Source: Streptomyces sp. SID8374
Lineage (GTDB): Bacteria > Actinomycetota > Actinomycetes > Streptomycetales > Streptomycetaceae
Direction of reading: 5' to 3'
Assembly: GCF_009865135.1 (NCBI RefSeq)
Contig: NZ_WWGH01000001.1
Location: forward strand, 1,736,001-1,800,000
Length of the DNA: 64,000 nucleotides
Of this stretch, positions 1 through 8,222 are shown piece after piece. The notes beneath the pieces were generated by a model that worked only from the letters and a program-made list of their open reading frames with translations, made no database searches and was not told the DNA's origin. Numbering within the stretch: position 1 is the first letter of the stretch; every line of letters starts with the position of its first letter. The position numbers were made by a program, and so were the translations under genes.

Positions 1-155
1 ACTGCCAGCACGGAGAACGCGATCACGGCCAGACCTGCCGCGAGCCGCAGCACGCCGCGGTCGGCTTGCACCGCGTACGCGATGCCGGCAACCGCCGGAA
101 CGGCTCCGAGGCCGCTGTTCCCCAGACGGTTGAGTGTCGTTGGTGAGCACTCCAT
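1..155 (-). CDS. Membrane protein of unknown function, N-terminal fragment
   Basis: Only the first 51 codons are in the window; the gene runs off the left edge. The start ATG at 155 is preceded by GAGGA with a 6-nt spacer, which supports the start. The visible residues begin MECSPTTLNRLGNSGLG and then form a hydrophobic stretch interrupted by one short polar turn (QADRG), consistent with two membrane helices of a small integral membrane protein. I do not recognise the family. It points the same way as glnA2 but is separated from it by a strong hairpin, so it is probably a separate transcription unit. Confidence 0.55.
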   Translation of the reverse strand, partial: MECSPTTLNRLGNSGLGAVPAVAGIAYAVQADRGVLRLAAGLAVIAFSVLA

Positions 156-300
156 GACGTTCCTCGGGTGGTCGCGGCTACCGGCGCAGCCTACAGCCGA
201 CGGTCCGCGCAACGTCACGAGCGCCAGGACAGACGACCGGGTACGCGTATGCCCCCACCGGAGGCACCGCCGTGTCGACCCGGGCCCTGGCTCTCGCCTC

Positions 301-348
301 AACGGCTTCGGGCCCCGACGGCGCATACCGTCGGGGCCCGAAGCCGTT
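301..348 (-). terminator. Strong hairpin terminator downstream of glnA2
   Basis: A perfect 21-bp inverted repeat (301-321 with 328-348) flanks a 6-nt loop, about 30 nt past the glnA2 stop. There is no T-tract, as is usual for Streptomyces terminators. Confidence 0.8.
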
Positions 349-378
349 CATGCGAGCTCTGCGCCGCCGGCCGGTCTC

Positions 379-1740
379 CTACAGCACCGGCAGCAGGTTC
401 TTCAGCTCGAAGGCCGTGACCTCGCTGCGGTACTCCTCCCACTCCTGCTTCTTGTTGCGGAGGAAGAAGTCGAAGACGTGCTCGCCCAGCGTTTCGGCGA
501 CCAGTTCGCTCTTCTCCATCAGGGAGATCGCCTCGCCCAGGTTCTGCGGGAGCGGTTCGATGCCCATGGCTCGGCGTTCCGCGTCGGAGAGGGCCCAGAC
601 GTCGTCGTCGGCGCCGGCCGGGAGTTCGTAGCCCTCCTCGATGCCCTTGAGGCCTGCGGCGAGGAGGACCGCGTAGGTGAGGTACGGGTTGGCGCCGGAG
701 TCGATGGAGCGGACCTCGACGCGGGCCGAGCCGGTCTTGCCGGGCTTGTACATCGGGACGCGGATCAGGGCGGAGCGGTTGTTGTGGCCCCAGCAGATGT
801 ACGAGGGGGCCTCGCCGCCCGCTCCGGCGGCGCGGGAGGAGCCGCCCCAGATGCGCTTGTAGGAGTTGACCCACTGGTTGGTGACGGCGGAGATCTCCGC
901 CGCGTGCGTCAGAAGGCCCGCGATGAAGGAGCGGCCCACCTTGGAGAGCTGGTACTCCGCGCCCGACTCGTAGAACGCGTTGCGGTCGCCCTCGAAGAGG
1001 GAGAGGTGGGTGTGCATGCCCGAACCCGGGTACTCCGAGAAGGGCTTGGGCATGAACGTGGCCTGCACGCCCTGCTCCAGCGCCACCTGCTTCATCACCA
1101 GACGGAACGTCATGATGTTGTCCGCCGTGGAGAGCGCGTCCGCGTAACGGAGGTCGATCTCCTGCTGGCCGGGGGCGCCCTCGTGGTGGCTGAACTCGAC
1201 CGAGATGCCCATCGATTCGAGCATCGTGATTGCCTGGCGGCGGAAGTCCATGCCCACGTTCTGCGGGGTGTGGTCGAAGTAGCCCGAGCTGTCCGCCGGG
1301 GTCGGGCGGGTGCCGTCGACCGGCTTGTTCTTCAGGAGGAAGAACTCGATCTCGGGGTGCGTGTAGAACGTGAAGCCGAGGTCCGACGTCTTCGCCAGGA
1401 TGCGCTTCAGCACGTAGCGCGGGTCCGCGAAGGACGGGGAGCCGTCCGGCATCAGGATGTCGCAGAACATCCGCGCGGTGCCGGGGGCCTCCGCGCGCCA
1501 GGGCAGGATCTGGAAGGTGCCCGGGTCCGGCTTGGCGATCATGTCCGATTCGTACACCCGGGCGAAGCCCTCGATCGCCGAGCCGTCGAAGCCGATGCCC
1601 TCGTCGAAGGCCTGCTCCAGCTCGGCCGGGGCCACGGCGACGGACTTGAGGAACCCGAGGACGTCGGTGAACCACAGCCGCACGAAGCGGATGTCGCGCT
1701 CCTCAAGGGTCCTGAGGACGAATTCCTGCTGCTTGTCCAT
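379..1740 (-). CDS. glnA2: Glutamine synthetase-like gamma-glutamylpolyamine synthetase GlnA2
   Basis: This 453-residue glutamine synthetase type I fold protein would ligate glutamate to an amine using ATP. The start MDKQQEF at 1740 follows AAGGA with a 7-nt spacer; an upstream in-frame extension has no such site. Visible family motifs are GFDGSAIEGF near residue 50, the E-E-H metal region HEGAPGQQEIDL, and NPYLTYA near the glutamate site. The NLYDLP adenylylation motif of housekeeping GlnA is missing; the equivalent stretch reads GYELPAGADDD. Length and sequence match what I remember of S. coelicolor GlnA2. From the literature, GlnA2 and GlnA3 there act on polyamines and not on ammonium. The substrate here is inferred from that resemblance. 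Confidence 0.9.
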   Translation of the reverse strand: MDKQQEFVLRTLEERDIRFVRLWFTDVLGFLKSVAVAPAELEQAFDEGIGFDGSAIEGFARVYESDMIAKPDPGTFQILPWRAEAPGTARMFCDILMPDGSPSFADPRYVLKRILAKTSDLGFTFYTHPEIEFFLLKNKPVDGTRPTPADSSGYFDHTPQNVGMDFRRQAITMLESMGISVEFSHHEGAPGQQEIDLRYADALSTADNIMTFRLVMKQVALEQGVQATFMPKPFSEYPGSGMHTHLSLFEGDRNAFYESGAEYQLSKVGRSFIAGLLTHAAEISAVTNQWVNSYKRIWGGSSRAAGAGGEAPSYICWGHNNRSALIRVPMYKPGKTGSARVEVRSIDSGANPYLTYAVLLAAGLKGIEEGYELPAGADDDVWALSDAERRAMGIEPLPQNLGEAISLMEKSELVAETLGEHVFDFFLRNKKQEWEEYRSEVTAFELKNLLPVL

Positions 1741-1816
1741 TGCCACATCCTTGCAGTTCAGACGGTCCGTGCACCACCGCCCGGGGTAGGGGGACACTTC
1801 AGTATCGCGACCCGGG

Positions 1817-1832
1817 ATTTCCCCCAGATTAC
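1817..1832 (-). promoter_or_regulatory. Possible GlnR half-site upstream of glnA2
   Basis: On the minus strand the sequence reads GTAAT, six bases, GAAAT, which matches one gTnAc-n6-GaAAc half of a GlnR box. It lies about 80 nt upstream of the glnA2 start. Only one half-site is seen, and single matches occur by chance, so this is weak. Confidence 0.25.
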
Positions 1833-1982
1833 GCACACGGTGTGAGAGAGAGCACTCGGCCACCCACTACGATCGGCGACCGTGGCGTGCGGGGGCCGTG
1901 GCGGCTCTCCCGCCCGCCTGCGCGCGTCGGCCGCCGGACCGGCCTTCCCCCCTCCCGCCCCTTCGCAGAAGGACTCGACGCC

Positions 1983-2675
1983 ATGAGTTTCGGCCCCAGC
2001 GATCCCCTGTACGCCACCCCGCCCCAGCAGCCCTCCGACGGTGCCCGGTCCGCCCGTAACCGGGCCATCGCCATAGGGCTCAGCGGCGCCGTCGTGGCCG
2101 GTCTGGCCGTCTTCGGTACGTACATGGTGCTGGAGACGTCCGAGGCCAAGGAGAACCGGAGCAGCGGTTCCTCCGGGCAGGACGACAAGCCGTCCGGCAG
2201 AGACAGCGGCGGTACCGGTGGGGCCATCGCGGGGCTCAAGTCCTGGGATGCCGCTGAGCTCGGACGCAACCACTCCGCCGGCGACGTGGACTATCCGATG
2301 ACGCCTCCCGTCGGCGGCGACCACCATCCGTCCTGGCTCAACTGCGACGGCGACGTATACGAAAAGGCCGTCCCGAACGTCAACGCGGTCCACTCCCTGG
2401 AGCACGGCGCCGTCTGGGTCACGTACAGCACCAAGGCCGCCGATGGGGAGGTGGCCGAGCTCGCCGAGCGGGTCCGGAGCACCCCGTTCACCCTCATGAG
2501 CCCGTACGCCGACCAGGAAGGCGCCATCGTGCTCAGCGCCTGGGGCAAGCAGGTCACGGTGGACAGTGCCGACGACCGGCGCGTGGACCAGTTCCTCGCG
2601 CAGTACGTCCAGGGGCCGCAGACCCCCGAGCCCGGCGCCCCCTGCACCGGCGGGCTGGAGACGGTGCCTCAGTGA
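1983..2675 (+). CDS. DUF3105 membrane-anchored protein
   Basis: This 230-residue protein starts at an ATG preceded by AGAAGGA. It has one N-terminal transmembrane segment at about residues 28-50, a Gly/Ser-rich linker, and an extracytoplasmic domain with PPVGGDHHPSW and NAVHSLEHGAVWV, the His-rich hallmarks of DUF3105. Two cysteines (WLNC and near the C-terminus APC) could pair outside the cell. It overlaps the following DUF305 gene by 4 bp, so the two are co-transcribed. The molecular function of the family is not established; this pair often sits near copper genes, as here. Confidence 0.85.
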   Translation: MSFGPSDPLYATPPQQPSDGARSARNRAIAIGLSGAVVAGLAVFGTYMVLETSEAKENRSSGSSGQDDKPSGRDSGGTGGAIAGLKSWDAAELGRNHSAGDVDYPMTPPVGGDHHPSWLNCDGDVYEKAVPNVNAVHSLEHGAVWVTYSTKAADGEVAELAERVRSTPFTLMSPYADQEGAIVLSAWGKQVTVDSADDRRVDQFLAQYVQGPQTPEPGAPCTGGLETVPQ

Positions 2676-3355
2676 CCGCCGACAGCGAGGGGCGGGGCCG
2701 GACCCGTCGTGTGCGGTGGGTGGCCGGGGGTGCCGTGGTTCTCGCTCTGGTCCTCGCCGGGGCCGCCGCCTTCGCCTCCGCGCGCGGGGACGGGGAGAGC
2801 GGTGTTCCCGCCGTCGATTCCGCCGATGCCGGGTTCGCCCGGGACATGGCCGTCCACCACCAGCAGGCCGTGGAGATGTCCTTCATCGTCCGCGACCGTA
2901 CGGACGACGAGGACGTACGCCGTCTCGCCTACGACATCGCCAACACCCAGGCCAACCAGCGCGGCATGCTGCTCGGCTGGCTCGACCTGTGGGAGCTGCC
3001 CAAGGCCGCCCCGGATGGAGCCGGGCCCATGGCGTGGATGGGGGATGAGGACGGGCACGGCGGTCATGTGGCCGGGCATGGGGGCGGCGGTGGCGGCGGG
3101 CTCATGCCGGGGATGGCCACCAAGGACGAGCTCAAGCGGCTCGGGGGCCTCAACGGGAAGCAGGCCGAGGTCTTCTTCCTCCAGTTGATGACCGATCACC
3201 ACAAGGGCGGCGTCTCCATGGCCGGGGCGTGCGCGTCGCTCTGTGCCGTGGAGGCGGAGAAGCGGCTCGCCCGGGGCATGGTGGAAGGGCAGCAGTCGGA
3301 GTTGGGGCTCATGCGCGACATGCTGGCCGCGCGTGGGGCGAAGCCCCGTACCTGA
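2672..3355 (+). CDS. DUF305 His/Met-rich secreted or anchored protein
   Basis: The GTG start overlaps the DUF3105 stop by 4 bp (GTGA), and the protein has 227 residues. After a short basic N-terminus comes one hydrophobic segment (VAGGAVVLALVLAGAAAFA), then two halves, each with the DUF305 double-histidine motif: MAVHHQQAVEM near residue 67 and LMTDHHKGGVSMA near residue 173. Between them lies a Gly/His/Met-rich linker (GHGGHVAGHGGGGGGG, LMPGMA). DUF305 proteins are ferritin-like helical domains thought to bind metal. With the multicopper oxidase 1 kb downstream, an extracytoplasmic copper role is a reasonable inference, not a demonstration. Confidence 0.87.
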   Translation: MTADSEGRGRTRRVRWVAGGAVVLALVLAGAAAFASARGDGESGVPAVDSADAGFARDMAVHHQQAVEMSFIVRDRTDDEDVRRLAYDIANTQANQRGMLLGWLDLWELPKAAPDGAGPMAWMGDEDGHGGHVAGHGGGGGGGLMPGMATKDELKRLGGLNGKQAEVFFLQLMTDHHKGGVSMAGACASLCAVEAEKRLARGMVEGQQSELGLMRDMLAARGAKPRT

Positions 3356-3496
3356 TCAGGGTCCGCGTCAGCCCTCGGCCCCGTACCGGCGCACCCGAAC
3401 GGGTGATTGCGGTCGCGCGGGGCGGGCGGGCCGATGACGATGGGTTGCGCTCGGGGCCGTACGGCAGTGCCATCGGCACGCAGGAGGAAATCCCCC

Positions 3497-3922
3497 ATGA
3501 CGACCGCCAAAGACATCATGCACAGCGGGGCCCGCTGGATCCCCGCCCACGAGACCCTCGACCGTGCGGCGCAGCTGATGCGTGAGCACAACGTGGGCGC
3601 GCTGCCCGTCTCCGCCAACGGTGACTCGGACCGGATGGTCGGCATCATCACCGACCGGGACATCGTCGTCGGCTGTGTGGCCAAGGGCCACGACCCGTCG
3701 AAGGTGACCGCGGGCGACCTCGCCCAGGGCACGCCCCGCTGGATCGAGGCGGACGCCGATGTGAACGCGGTCCTGGAGGAGATGCAGAACCACCGCATCC
3801 GCCGGCTCCCCGTCGTCGAGAACAAGAAGCTCGTCGGCATGATCAGTGAGGCCGATCTCGCGCAGCACCTCACGGAGGAGCAGATCGCGGCCTGGGCGGA
3901 GAAGGTCTACTCCCGCAGCTGA
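3497..3922 (+). CDS. CBS-domain pair protein
   Basis: This 141-residue protein starts at an ATG with a near-perfect ribosome binding site (AGGAGG, 7-nt spacer). Two CBS motifs span almost the whole chain: residues about 8-65, ending VGIITDRDIVV, and about 75-125, ending VGMISEADLAQ. Stand-alone CBS pairs bind adenosine nucleotides and act as energy or ligand sensors. No catalytic domain is attached, so the partner is unknown. It lies 140 nt past the DUF305 gene and may have its own promoter. Confidence 0.9.
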   Translation: MTTAKDIMHSGARWIPAHETLDRAAQLMREHNVGALPVSANGDSDRMVGIITDRDIVVGCVAKGHDPSKVTAGDLAQGTPRWIEADADVNAVLEEMQNHRIRRLPVVENKKLVGMISEADLAQHLTEEQIAAWAEKVYSRS

Positions 3923-3983
3923 GAAAGCCGATGTCCGTGAGTGGCCCGGTGCCCCTGGGGTGCCGGGCCGCCGTTCGTCCGTA

Positions 3984-3998
3984 TACCCACCGGGGGTA
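3984..3998 (+). promoter_or_regulatory. CsoR-like copper operator candidate
   Basis: TACCC and GGGTA arms flank a 5-nt spacer (ACCGG), within a longer G/C-rich near-palindrome. Streptomyces CsoR copper sensors recognise A/T-flanked C-tract/G-tract palindromes of this kind. It lies just before the DUF6153 gene and the multicopper oxidase, which fits copper-induced expression. The repressor gene is not in the window. Confidence 0.5.
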
Positions 3999-4048
3999 GG
4001 GTGGGCGGCATGGCTGGCACGGTCGGCGGGGTCCGGAGCGGGAGCGTG

Positions 4049-4429
4049 ATGTACGGGCAGCTCCTGCTGCTCGCCGCGCTGCTCTTCGGCATCGTCACCA
4101 TGCATACCGTCGGGCATCCGGCTGAGCATGCCCCCTCCTCGCCTTCGGCGCCCGCGGCCGTGCCCATGGCTGAAGCCGCCTCCGATGCGGCGCATTCCTC
4201 GCACCCCTCCCCCGACCACTCCCCCATGAGCGGCATGGATCCGCTCTCCGTCTGCCTCGCCGTCCTCGGCGCCTGGGGGCTCGCCCTCGTCGGTGCCTGG
4301 CTGCTCGGGCTGCGCGCGGACGGGCGGCCCCTCGGTACGCCGGTGGGTGCGGGACTTCTGCGGGTGCTGCGGCCCAATCCGCCGCCCCCGATATCGGTGC
4401 TCGCCAGCGTCTCGGTGCTGCGTATTTAG
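4049..4429 (+). CDS. DUF6153-type small membrane protein
   Basis: This predicted 126-residue protein has a hydrophobic N-terminus (MYGQLLLLAALLFGIVTMHT), a His/Met/Ser/Pro-rich middle (GHPAEH, SHPSPDHSPMSGMD) and a second membrane helix (LAVLGAWGLALVGAWLLGL), ending with a short cytoplasmic tail. I chose the ATG at 4049 because GGAGCGGGAG precedes it and because the operator then lies 50-65 nt upstream. An in-frame ATG at 4010 would give 139 residues and is the alternative. The His/Met content and position directly before the multicopper oxidase suggest periplasm-side copper handling, by inference. Confidence 0.75.
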   Translation: MYGQLLLLAALLFGIVTMHTVGHPAEHAPSSPSAPAAVPMAEAASDAAHSSHPSPDHSPMSGMDPLSVCLAVLGAWGLALVGAWLLGLRADGRPLGTPVGAGLLRVLRPNPPPPISVLASVSVLRI

Positions 4430-4490
4430 GAGTGGGCGTCTCACCTCCGCCCCTTCACCCGAACCACAGCACTCCAGAGGTGTCTTCAGC

Positions 4491-6080
4491 ATGCCCATGC
4501 ACCGACCCACCCGACGCGCCGTACTCGGCGCCGCTCTCGCCGTCGCCGGTACGGGAGCCCTCGCCGCCTGCTCCGACGGCGGCAGCGGCCACGGCGGCTC
4601 CCACGCCCCCGGTGGCGCCCAGGACTCCGGTACGTACGTCTCCCCCGGCGGCAAGGAGGTCGCGGCGGCCGAGAAGGCGCGCGGCTCCGGCCCCGTACGC
4701 AAGGTCTCCCTCACCGCCACCCGTACCCGGCTCGATCTGGGCGGCTCCACCACCGTCGCCTCCTGGGCCTACGGGGACCGGCTGCCCGGGCGTGAGGTGC
4801 GGGTGAGCGCCGGGGACACCCTCGACCTCACCCTGGCCAACCACCTTCCGCAACCCACCTCGATGCACTGGCACGGCCTCGCCCTGCGCAACGACATGGA
4901 CGGGGTTCCCGGGCTCACCCAGCGGAACGTCGCGCCGGGGGCCGACTTCCGGTACCGGTTCGCGGTCCCGCATCCGGGGACGTACTGGTTCCACCCGCAC
5001 TCCGGCGTCCAGCAGGACCGGGGGCTGTACGCGCCGCTGATCGTGGAGGACCCGAAGGAGCCGTTGGCGTACGACAAGGAGTGGGTCGTCGTCCTCGACG
5101 ACTGGGTGGACGGGGTGGCGGGGTCGACGCCCGATGCCGTGCTGAAGGAGCTGTCCGGGGGGATGGCGGACGGCGGCGGGATGGATCATGGCGCGCACTC
5201 CATGTCCGGTTCCGGTTCCGGTGAGGACGATCCGGACGGTGGTGGGCCGTCGCGGATGATGATGGGCGCGCGCAGTGAGCTGCTCGGTGGGGATGCCGGT
5301 GATGTCGCCTATCCGTACTACCTGGTCAACGGGCGGGTGGCGGACGATCCGGAGGTGTTCCGGGCGCGGGCCGGTGACCGTATCCGGCTGCGGATCATCA
5401 ACGCCGGGGGCGACACCGCCTTCCGGGTCGCGCTCGGCGGGCACCGGCTGACCGTCACCCACACCGACGGCTTCCCCGTCCGGCACGCCCAGGGGGACGC
5501 GCTGCTGCTGGGGATGGGCGAGCGGTACGACGTCCTCGTGACCGCCGGGGACGGGGCCTTCCCGCTCGTCGCCCTGGCGGAGGGGAAGGAGGCGGCCGCC
5601 CTCGCCGTGCTGCGGACCGGGAGCGGTGCGGCGCCCGGCGCCTCCGTACGGCCCGGGGAACTGGACGGGGAGCTGGTGGAGGCGGGGCGGCTGGTGCCGG
5701 ATCCGTCGGTGGCGTTGGCCGGGCGTGCGCCGGACCGGACCATCCGGATGCGGCTCACCGGTGGGATGGCCGACTACGACTGGGCCTTCGACGGGCAGCC
5801 GTACGACGCGGAGCAGCGGCGGCCGGTGGAGGCGGGCGAGCGGGTGCGGGTCGTCTTCGACAACGGGACGGCCATGTGGCACCCGCTACATCTGCACGGG
5901 CACACGTTCGCGCTGGGCGGGAACGCCGCCGGGGCCCGTAAGGACACCGCGATCGTCCTGCCGCACCGGTCGCTGACCGTGGAGTTCGACGCCGACAACC
6001 CGGGGCTGTGGATGGTCCACTGCCACAACGTCTATCACGCGGAGGCCGGGATGATGACGGTCCTCGGGTACCGGATCTGA
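4491..6080 (+). CDS. Multicopper oxidase, Tat-exported lipoprotein
   Basis: This 529-residue protein is preceded by AGAGGTG. The N-terminus combines a twin-arginine motif (TRRAVLG) with a lipobox (ALAAC), so it is probably folded before export and then anchored to the membrane. All four copper-ligand clusters are visible: HWHG near residue 126, WFHPHSG, HPLHLHGH, and the type-1 segment VHCHNVYHAEAGM with Cys511. Three cupredoxin domains are expected from this layout. A Met/His/Gly-rich loop (MADGGGMDHGAHSMSGSG) resembles copper-binding inserts of CueO-like cuprous oxidases. The likely job is Cu(I) oxidation and copper tolerance, though laccase-like substrates cannot be excluded. Confidence 0.92.
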   Translation: MPMHRPTRRAVLGAALAVAGTGALAACSDGGSGHGGSHAPGGAQDSGTYVSPGGKEVAAAEKARGSGPVRKVSLTATRTRLDLGGSTTVASWAYGDRLPGREVRVSAGDTLDLTLANHLPQPTSMHWHGLALRNDMDGVPGLTQRNVAPGADFRYRFAVPHPGTYWFHPHSGVQQDRGLYAPLIVEDPKEPLAYDKEWVVVLDDWVDGVAGSTPDAVLKELSGGMADGGGMDHGAHSMSGSGSGEDDPDGGGPSRMMMGARSELLGGDAGDVAYPYYLVNGRVADDPEVFRARAGDRIRLRIINAGGDTAFRVALGGHRLTVTHTDGFPVRHAQGDALLLGMGERYDVLVTAGDGAFPLVALAEGKEAAALAVLRTGSGAAPGASVRPGELDGELVEAGRLVPDPSVALAGRAPDRTIRMRLTGGMADYDWAFDGQPYDAEQRRPVEAGERVRVVFDNGTAMWHPLHLHGHTFALGGNAAGARKDTAIVLPHRSLTVEFDADNPGLWMVHCHNVYHAEAGMMTVLGYRI

Positions 6081-6136
6081 GCCCCAGGGCCCCAGCGGGT
6101 CGGGGCTGGTAGCTGCTCCCACCTGCGGTTTCGGTG

Positions 6137-6161
6137 GGCCCGGGCAGATTTTGCCCGGGCC
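6137..6161 (+). terminator. Hairpin terminator after the multicopper oxidase
   Basis: A perfect 10-bp stem (6137-6146 with 6152-6161) with a 5-nt loop lies about 57 nt past the oxidase stop. Confidence 0.65.
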
Positions 6162-6201
6162 GCCGGGACATCGCGTCAGAAAGACGATTACACTGGCGGA
6201 C

Positions 6202-7956
6202 GTGCCTCAACTACGCCTCGCACTGAATCAGATCGACTCGACCGTCGGCGACCTCGCCGGCAACTCCGAGGCGATCGTCCACTGGACCCGGCACGCCGCC
6301 GAGCAGGGCGCCCACCTCGTGGCGTTCCCCGAGATGGTGCTGACCGGATACCCCGTCGAGGACCTGGCCCTGCGGTCGTCCTTCGTCGAGGCCTCACGGC
6401 AGGCGCTGCGCGCGCTGGCCGCCCGCCTCGACGCGGAGGGCTTCGGCGAGCTGCCGGTCGTCGTCGGCTACCTCGACCGCTCCGAGCACGCCGCCGCGCG
6501 GTACGGGCAGCCCGCCGGGTCCCCGCGTAACGCGGCGGCTGTGCTGCACCGGGGCGGTATCGCGCTCAACTTCGCCAAGCACCACCTGCCGAACTACGGG
6601 GTGTTCGACGAGTTCCGGTACTTCGTGCCGGGCGACTCGATGCCCGTCGTACGGGTCCACGGCATCGATGTGGCCCTCGCGATCTGCGAGGACCTCTGGC
6701 AGGACGGCGGGCGCGTCCCGGCCGCCCGGTCGGCCGGGGCCGGGCTGCTGCTGTCGATCAACGCCTCGCCGTACGAGCGGGACAAGGACGACACGCGCCT
6801 CGACCTGGTCCGCAAGCGGGCCCAGGAGGCCGGCTGCACGACCGCGTACCTGGCGATGATCGGCGGGCAGGACGAGCTGGTCTTCGACGGGGACTCGATC
6901 GTCGTCGACAAGGAGGGCGAGGTCATCGCCCGCGCCCCGCAGTTCTCCGAGGGCAGCGTGATCCTCGATCTGGAGCTGCCCGCCGCGGCGGCCGTGGCGC
7001 CCTCGGGGGTCGTGGACGACGGGCTGCGCATCGACCATGTGGTGCTGTCCGACCGGCCGGTCGACGCGTACGAGCCGGAGCTCGCGGGCGGGTACGCGGA
7101 ACGGCTGGACGACGACGAGGAGGTCTACTCGGCGCTGGTCGTGGGGCTGCGTGCGTACGCTGCGAAGAACGGTTTCAGCAGTGTGCTGCTCGGGCTCTCC
7201 GGGGGCATCGACTCGGCGCTGTGCGCGGCCATCGCGTGCGATGCGGTGGGGGCGCAGAACGTGTACGGCGTGTCCATGCCGTCCAAGTACTCCTCGGACC
7301 ACTCCAAGGGCGACGCGGCCGAGCTGGCGCGGCGGACCGGGCTCAACTTCCGTACGGTGCCGATCGCGCCGATGTTCGACGCGTACATGGCGTCGCTGGG
7401 GCTCACCGGGCTGGCGGAGGAGAACCTCCAGGCGCGGCTGCGCGGTACGACGCTGATGGCCATCTCCAACCAGGAGGGGCAGATCGTGCTGGCGCCCGGC
7501 AACAAGTCGGAGCTGGCGGTCGGTTACTCGACGCTGTACGGGGACGCGGTGGGCGCGTACGGGCCGATCAAGGACGTGTACAAGTCGTCGGTGTTCCGGC
7601 TGGCGAAGTGGCGCAACCGGGCGGCGGAGGAGCGGGGGCAGACGCCGCCGATCCCCGAGGCCTCGATCACCAAGCCGCCGAGTGCGGAGCTGCGGCCGGG
7701 GCAGGTCGACACGGACTCGCTGCCGGACTACGACGTGCTGGACGCGATCCTGGAGCTGTACGTGGACCGGGATCAGGGTCTCGATGCCATCGTGGCGGCC
7801 GGGTTCGAGGCGGGGCTGGTGGCGAAGACGTTGCGGATGGTGGATACCGCCGAGTACAAGCGGCGGCAGTATCCGCCGGGGACGAAGATTTCGCCGAAGG
7901 GGTTCGGGAAGGATCGGCGGTTGCCGATCACGAATCGGTGGCGCGAGTCGTCTTAG
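6202..7956 (+). CDS. nadE: Glutamine-dependent NAD+ synthetase
   Basis: This 584-residue enzyme makes NAD+ from deamido-NAD+, ATP and glutamine in the cytosol. The N-terminal glutaminase is nitrilase-like, with its catalytic triad visible: Glu in FPEMVLTGYP (near 44), Lys in NFAKHHLPNYG (near 126) and Cys162 in AICEDLW. The C-terminal synthetase carries the pyrophosphate-binding SGGIDS motif at 333-338 and a GNKSELAVGY motif. The GTG at 6202 gives the usual start MPQLRLALNQIDSTVGD; a longer in-frame extension would read through the preceding terminator region. It is monocistronic and ends at its own hairpin. Confidence 0.96.
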   Translation: MPQLRLALNQIDSTVGDLAGNSEAIVHWTRHAAEQGAHLVAFPEMVLTGYPVEDLALRSSFVEASRQALRALAARLDAEGFGELPVVVGYLDRSEHAAARYGQPAGSPRNAAAVLHRGGIALNFAKHHLPNYGVFDEFRYFVPGDSMPVVRVHGIDVALAICEDLWQDGGRVPAARSAGAGLLLSINASPYERDKDDTRLDLVRKRAQEAGCTTAYLAMIGGQDELVFDGDSIVVDKEGEVIARAPQFSEGSVILDLELPAAAAVAPSGVVDDGLRIDHVVLSDRPVDAYEPELAGGYAERLDDDEEVYSALVVGLRAYAAKNGFSSVLLGLSGGIDSALCAAIACDAVGAQNVYGVSMPSKYSSDHSKGDAAELARRTGLNFRTVPIAPMFDAYMASLGLTGLAEENLQARLRGTTLMAISNQEGQIVLAPGNKSELAVGYSTLYGDAVGAYGPIKDVYKSSVFRLAKWRNRAAEERGQTPPIPEASITKPPSAELRPGQVDTDSLPDYDVLDAILELYVDRDQGLDAIVAAGFEAGLVAKTLRMVDTAEYKRRQYPPGTKISPKGFGKDRRLPITNRWRESS

Positions 7957-7961
7957 CGGGG

Positions 7962-7994
7962 GGCGGTCACCGGGGGCGTCCGGTGGCCGCCTTT
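7962..7994 (+). terminator. Terminator of nadE
   Basis: A 12-bp stem with one G-T wobble (7962-7973 with 7980-7991), a 6-nt loop and TTT following. It starts 5 nt after the nadE stop. Confidence 0.75.
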
Positions 7995-8222
7995 GTCCTC
8001 AAGCGCCGGACGGGCTGGGATGGGCCGACGGGCCCGGGGTCTATGCGGCTGCGGGCTCATCCGGCGTAAGGCTTCCGTCCTCAAACGCCGGACGGGCTGG
8101 AAGGGGTGCCGGTCGGGCTGGAAGCCGTGCCGGTCGGGCTGGGATAGGCCGACCAGCCCGGGGCCTACCTGACCCCGGGCTCATCCGGCGCAACGGTTCC
8201 GTCCTCGAACGCCGGACGGGCT
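7995..8222. repeat. Composite intergenic repeat with three copies of a Streptomyces dispersed element
   Basis: The core CCTCAAGCGCCGGACGGGCT recurs with small changes at about 7997, 8080 and 8202. The last two copies extend to a 46-48 bp unit (8053-8100 and 8177-8222) that begins GGGCTCATCCGGCG. Between them a 16-bp sequence is tandemly repeated with period 21 (8106-8121, 8127-8142). The third copy enters the 3' end of the neighbouring MFS gene. A related core occurs at about 25404. I recall similar cores being common between Streptomyces genes, but this was not searched. Confidence 0.8.

Noticed and set aside
82..1845. Long plus-strand open frame opposite glnA2 (587 codons)
   Set aside because: It is antisense to a clear enzyme; the Arg/Glu/Val-rich translation is the usual high-GC shadow.
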